DNA of 7,323 bases from positions 1-7,323 of the forward strand of contig JAUYLR010000109.1 of assembly GCA_030698935.1 (NCBI GenBank), written 5' to 3'. The number at the start of each line of letters is the position of its first letter. Positions within the stretch are counted from its first letter, which is position 1. A model generated the notes under the pieces. That model was given only the letters and a program-made list of their open reading frames with translations, searched no databases and was not told where the DNA came from. This document shows positions 4,883 to 7,323 of the stretch, one piece after another. Made by a program: the position numbers and the translations under genes. Source of the stretch: a bacterium (lineage in GTDB: Bacteria; Patescibacteriota; Minisyncoccia; Phycocordibacterales; UBA2100).

Positions 4883-6022
4883 ATGAAGTTCAGGACAAAA
4901 GCAGTGCACGCGGGTACGAAAAAGGATGCGACCTTTAATGCGGTTACGACGCCGATTTACGCCACCTCAATTTTCTCTTTTGACGAAATCGGAAAGAACA
5001 AGGGCTACGACTACACGCGCAGCGGCAACCCCACGCGTGCGGCACTGGAGGAAAATATCGCCGCCTTGGAAGGCGGCGTAGGCTGCTCCGTCACAGCGAC
5101 AGGAATGGCGGCCATTCACACGGCTTTGCTTTTCCTAAAGCCCGGCGACCACGTCATTGCGAATACCGATGTCTACGGTGGAACCTATCGCCTGTTCAAT
5201 GAGGTTCTGAAGCCGATGGGTTTCAAGTTTTCCTTTGTAGACATGAGAAATCTTGACGCGGTCAAAAGCGCGGTCACGCCGGAAACTAAAATGATTTGGG
5301 TAGAGACGCCTTCAAATCCGTTTCTTCACATTACCGACATAGCGGGCGTCGTAGCAATCGCGAAAAACAAGAAACTTCTTACCGTGGCGGACAATACGTT
5401 TTTGTCGCCGTATTTTCAGCGGCCTCTGGAGCTCGGCGTTGACATCGTCGTGCACTCAACCACGAAATATCTGAACGGGCACAGCGATATTGTGGGAGGC
5501 GCCATCATCTACTCAACAAAAGAACTGCAGGAGCGCGGGAATTTCCTCGTGAATGCGACCGGTGTTTCCGGCTCCCCGTTTGATGCGTGGCTCGTTTTGC
5601 GCGGAGTGAAAACGTTGGCACTGCGCATGGAAGCGCATCAGAACAATGCGTTCAAAATCGCACAGTTTTTGGAAGGACATGCGAATGTGAAGAAAGTATT
5701 TTACCCCGGTCTCAATAGCCACCCCCAGCAAGACCTCATAAAAAAACAGATGACCGGTTTCGGCGGAATTGTAACGTTTGAATTGGACACCGCAAAAGTC
5801 CCTCTTAATGCGTTCTTCAAGAAGCTGAAATATTTTGCGCTCGCCGTCTCGTTGGGCGGAGTGGAGTCGCTGATAGAAGCGCCGCGGTTCATGAGCCACG
5901 CCTCCATGGGCAAAGAGGGCTTGAAAAATTCGGGCATCACCGAAGAAACCGTGCGCATATCGGCCGGCATTGAAGACGCCGAAGATTTAATTGAAGACCT
6001 TGAGCAGGCGCTTAAGGGGTAA
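4883..6022 (+). CDS. Trans-sulfuration PLP enzyme, cystathionine gamma-lyase-like (gamma-synthase or beta-lyase possible)
   Basis: This 379-residue protein has the normal length of the MetB/MetC/CGL family. It shows YTRSGNPT at 44-51 (Tyr44 and Arg46 contact PLP phosphate of the neighbouring subunit), TGMAAI at 73-78, Tyr98 in VYGGTYR (stacks on PLP), Asp170 in ADNTF, the Schiff-base Lys195 in STTKYLNGHSD, and Arg358 in VRISAGIED for the substrate carboxylate. In SLGGVESLIEAP, Glu332 aligns with the glutamate that marks cystathionine gamma-lyases (human Glu339, yeast Glu333), where E. coli gamma-synthase has serine. That favours cleavage of cystathionine to cysteine, though a beta-lyase would fit the neighbours better. 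The HPASMTH-like segment is changed to APRFMSH. The start is leaderless, with ATG 6 nt after the -10. It diverges from metA. Confidence 0.88.
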   Translation: MKFRTKAVHAGTKKDATFNAVTTPIYATSIFSFDEIGKNKGYDYTRSGNPTRAALEENIAALEGGVGCSVTATGMAAIHTALLFLKPGDHVIANTDVYGGTYRLFNEVLKPMGFKFSFVDMRNLDAVKSAVTPETKMIWVETPSNPFLHITDIAGVVAIAKNKKLLTVADNTFLSPYFQRPLELGVDIVVHSTTKYLNGHSDIVGGAIIYSTKELQERGNFLVNATGVSGSPFDAWLVLRGVKTLALRMEAHQNNAFKIAQFLEGHANVKKVFYPGLNSHPQQDLIKKQMTGFGGIVTFELDTAKVPLNAFFKKLKYFALAVSLGGVESLIEAPRFMSHASMGKEGLKNSGITEETVRISAGIEDAEDLIEDLEQALKG

Positions 6023-6034
6023 CAAGGAACGGCA

Positions 6035-6068
6035 CTTTTTCTGACGACGCCTTGACGGCGCGAAAAAG
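6035..6068. repeat. Hairpin-forming inverted repeat after the trans-sulfuration gene
   Basis: CTTTTTC at 6035-6041 pairs with GAAAAAG at 6062-6068, and an inner CGCC/GGCG pair (6048-6051 with 6057-6060) sits between them. It follows the stop at 6022 and overlaps the -35 of the nusA promoter. The T-run precedes the helix on the plus strand, so it is not a standard intrinsic terminator for the upstream gene. Confidence 0.4.
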
Positions 6069-6079
6069 AGGTATATATT
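6052..6079 (+). promoter_or_regulatory. Sigma-70-type promoter for nusA
   Basis: TTGACG (6052-6057) and TATATT (6074-6079) are separated by 16 bp. The predicted start is near 6086, directly before the terminator-like hairpin, giving a leader of about 95 nt ahead of the nusA ATG at 6180. Confidence 0.65.
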
Positions 6080-6091
6080 GCATCTGTAAGT

Positions 6092-6117
6092 TCCGGCATC
6101 AGCCGGACGCTTTTTTT
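6092..6117 (+). terminator. Intrinsic terminator-like hairpin in the nusA leader (possible attenuator)
   Basis: TCCGGC-ATCA-GCCGGA (6092-6107) is a perfect 6-bp GC-rich stem with a 4-nt loop. CGC follows, then seven Ts (6111-6117). The stem is short and the U-tract is set 3 nt away, features of a weak terminator. It could end transcripts of the upstream PLP gene. Because it lies downstream of the nusA promoter, it would also interrupt nusA transcripts about 30 nt after initiation. Confidence 0.65.
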
Positions 6118-6142
6118 AAAAGGCTTTACTAAATTAAATTAA

Positions 6143-6170
6143 CTAGAAGCTAGAACCTAGTCCCTAGCAC
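6143..6170. repeat. 7-bp-periodic CTAGNNN repeat before nusA
   Basis: Four consecutive heptads read CTAGAAG, CTAGAAC, CTAGTCC and CTAGCAC, ending 9 bp before the nusA ATG. Each CTAG is self-complementary, so several alternative short hairpins are possible in the leader RNA. The period matches the heptads before pilB, but the core sequence differs (CTAG here, TGCCT there). Confidence 0.7.
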
Positions 6171-6179
6171 CTTAAAAAT

Positions 6180-7323
6180 ATGTCTCTACTTGACCTAAAA
6201 ACCCTCAATTCCGCATTAGACGAGCTCCAGCAGGAACGCGGTATTTCGCGCGATTCTGTGATTGAGGCTCTCGGCACGGCGCTTGCCGCCGCATACCGGC
6301 GCGAATACGGCAAACGCGGGCAAATCATCCGCGCGACATTCAATCCGGAAACGGGCGACATGGAATTCCGCCAGGCGAAAATCGTCGTGGACAAAACTCT
6401 CGTCAGAACGGAAGACGAAGAGGAGGCAGTGGGTGACGTGTCCTCCGACCTGCCTGCCGGCAGGCAGGAGCCAGCGGATGCGGATCACCGCTCGCGCTTC
6501 AATCCGGAACAACACATCATGCTGGAAGACGCGCGCCGCATTAAAAAAGACGCGCAAATAGACGAAGAAATTTCCTTCCCTCTGGAAACACGCGAAGACT
6601 TCGGCAGAATCGCGGCACAGGCGGCAAAGCAGGTCATCATGCAAAAAGTCCGCGAGGCGGAACGCGCGAGCATCATCGCCGAATACGGCGAGCGCGAGGG
6701 CGAAATTGTCACCGGCCATGTCCAGCGCTTTGAACGCGGCAACCTCTACATAGATCTCGGCCGCGCGACGGCAATCCTTCCCTACGAAGAACAAATTCCC
6801 GGCGAGCGGTACCGCCAAGGCGAGCGCGTGCGCGCGCTCCTCCTTCATGTTGACGAAGGCGTGCGCGGCACATTCATCCGCCTCTCGCGCTCGCACCCGC
6901 GCTTTTTGGTGAAACTCTTTGAAACAGAAGTGCCGGAAATGGCGTCCGGCGTCGTTGAAGTAAAGGCAATTGTGCGCGAGCCCGGAAGCCGCGCGAAAAT
7001 CGCCGTGTTTTCAAAAGACGACCACGTTGACCCCGTGGGCGCCCTTGTCGGCCAGCGCGGAGTCCGCGTCGCCGTCGTTACGTCGGAATTGGGCGGGGAG
7101 AAAATTGACGTCGTGGAGTGGTCGGAAAAACCCGCGGAGTTTGTGCAGGAGTCTCTCAAGCCCGCACAGGTTTTGGAAATTGAATTGTTTGAGGACGAAG
7201 CCCGTGCAGTCGTTAAGGTTGCCGAAGACCAGCAATCTCTCGCTCTCGGCCGCGGCGGGCAAAACGTCCGTCTTGCCGGACGTCTTACGGGTTGGAAGAT
7301 AGACATCCGCTCCGCCGGAGGCG
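6180..7323 (+). CDS. nusA: Transcription termination/antitermination factor NusA, C-terminus beyond window
   Basis: NusA binds RNA polymerase and nascent RNA, promoting pausing and intrinsic termination and acting in antitermination. From ATG 6180 there are 381 open codons to the window end. Order: the polymerase-binding N-terminal domain (about 1-150), interrupted by an acidic linker near 78-112; an S1 domain from about 173 (GEIVTGHVQRF) to 240; KH1 with DPVGALVGQRG at 284-294 followed by GEKIDVVEW; and KH2 with LGRGGQNVRLAG at 356-367 and LTGWKIDI. Almost all of KH2 is present; whether acidic repeats follow is not visible. The linker holds LPAGRQ, encoded by a 20-bp palindrome. No Shine-Dalgarno precedes the ATG. 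rimP, often directly upstream in other bacteria, is absent here. Confidence 0.97.
   Translation, partial: MSLLDLKTLNSALDELQQERGISRDSVIEALGTALAAAYRREYGKRGQIIRATFNPETGDMEFRQAKIVVDKTLVRTEDEEEAVGDVSSDLPAGRQEPADADHRSRFNPEQHIMLEDARRIKKDAQIDEEISFPLETREDFGRIAAQAAKQVIMQKVREAERASIIAEYGEREGEIVTGHVQRFERGNLYIDLGRATAILPYEEQIPGERYRQGERVRALLLHVDEGVRGTFIRLSRSHPRFLVKLFETEVPEMASGVVEVKAIVREPGSRAKIAVFSKDDHVDPVGALVGQRGVRVAVVTSELGGEKIDVVEWSEKPAEFVQESLKPAQVLEIELFEDEARAVVKVAEDQQSLALGRGGQNVRLAGRLTGWKIDIRSAGG
6449..6468. repeat. Perfect 20-bp palindrome inserted in frame in nusA
   Basis: CCTGCCTGCCGGCAGGCAGG is a perfect palindrome lying in the NusA inter-domain linker and encoding residues 91-96, LPAGRQ. Being palindromic, it can also encode PAGRQ on the opposite strand. 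LPAGRQ-type inserts in linkers are something I recall from many CPR proteins, which suggests a dispersed palindromic element tolerated in flexible regions. Its TGCCTG core resembles the heptads at 1276-1303. Confidence 0.75.

Noticed and set aside
6216..6896. Minus-strand open frame of about 226 codons, containing LPAGRQ
   Set aside because: It is antisense to nusA; LPAGRQ appears only because the 20-bp palindrome reads alike on both strands.
1..7323. tRNA or rRNA genes, transposase or integrase, attachment sites
   Set aside because: Scanned by eye on both strands; nothing with a clover-leaf, rRNA motif, DDE/tyrosine recombinase motif or terminal repeat pair was found.

Overview
This window looks like a chromosome segment from a Candidate Phyla Radiation (Patescibacteria/Parcubacteria-type) bacterium of roughly balanced GC content. 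The evidence is indirect: nusA stands alone without rimP, a palindromic insert in nusA encodes LPAGRQ (a sequence I associate with CPR genomes), the leaders carry degenerate 7-bp repeats, and no start codon has a recognisable Shine-Dalgarno. Several start codons sit where transcription should begin. No rRNA, tRNA, CRISPR or transposase was seen, and no lineage marker fixes the phylum.

Layout. (1) 1-1212, minus: 5' part of a type IV pilus/type II secretion assembly ATPase (PilB/GspE), cut by the window edge. (2) 1213-1341: its leader, with an extended -10 promoter and an inverted 7-bp-periodic repeat. (3) 1342-1885, minus: a Phd/YefM antitoxin and overlapping RelE toxin with a strong promoter and a 9-bp-spaced repeat that may be its operator. 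(4) 1932-2003, minus: a duplicated 5' end of pilB, 18 residues identical but with many synonymous differences, then a stop. (5) 2016-2104: a short direct repeat and a sequence able to fold into a perfect three-way junction. (6) 2185-6022: a sulfur amino-acid locus. It holds a fungal STR2-like cystathionine gamma-synthase (plus), a MetA homoserine O-acyltransferase (minus, convergent with it) and a second trans-sulfuration PLP enzyme (plus, divergent from metA). (7) 6052-6170: a nusA leader with a promoter, a terminator-like hairpin and a second 7-bp-periodic repeat. (8) 6180-7323, plus: nusA, cut by the window edge.

How the genes fit together. MetA should make O-acetyl-L-homoserine. The STR2-like enzyme would join it to cysteine to give cystathionine. 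The third enzyme would cleave cystathionine, or be a second synthase. The two plus-strand PLP genes carry the same 12-bp promoter motif (10 of 12 identical) at exactly the same distance from their -10 boxes, which suggests co-regulation although the genes are in separate transcripts. A methionine/cysteine locus is unexpected in a lineage known for missing amino-acid biosynthesis.

Most worth following up: the pilB fragment next to the toxin-antitoxin pair, the shared met promoter motif, the run of leaderless promoters, the three-way-junction element, the heptad repeats in two leaders, and a possible attenuator before nusA. I found no wholly new multi-gene system.
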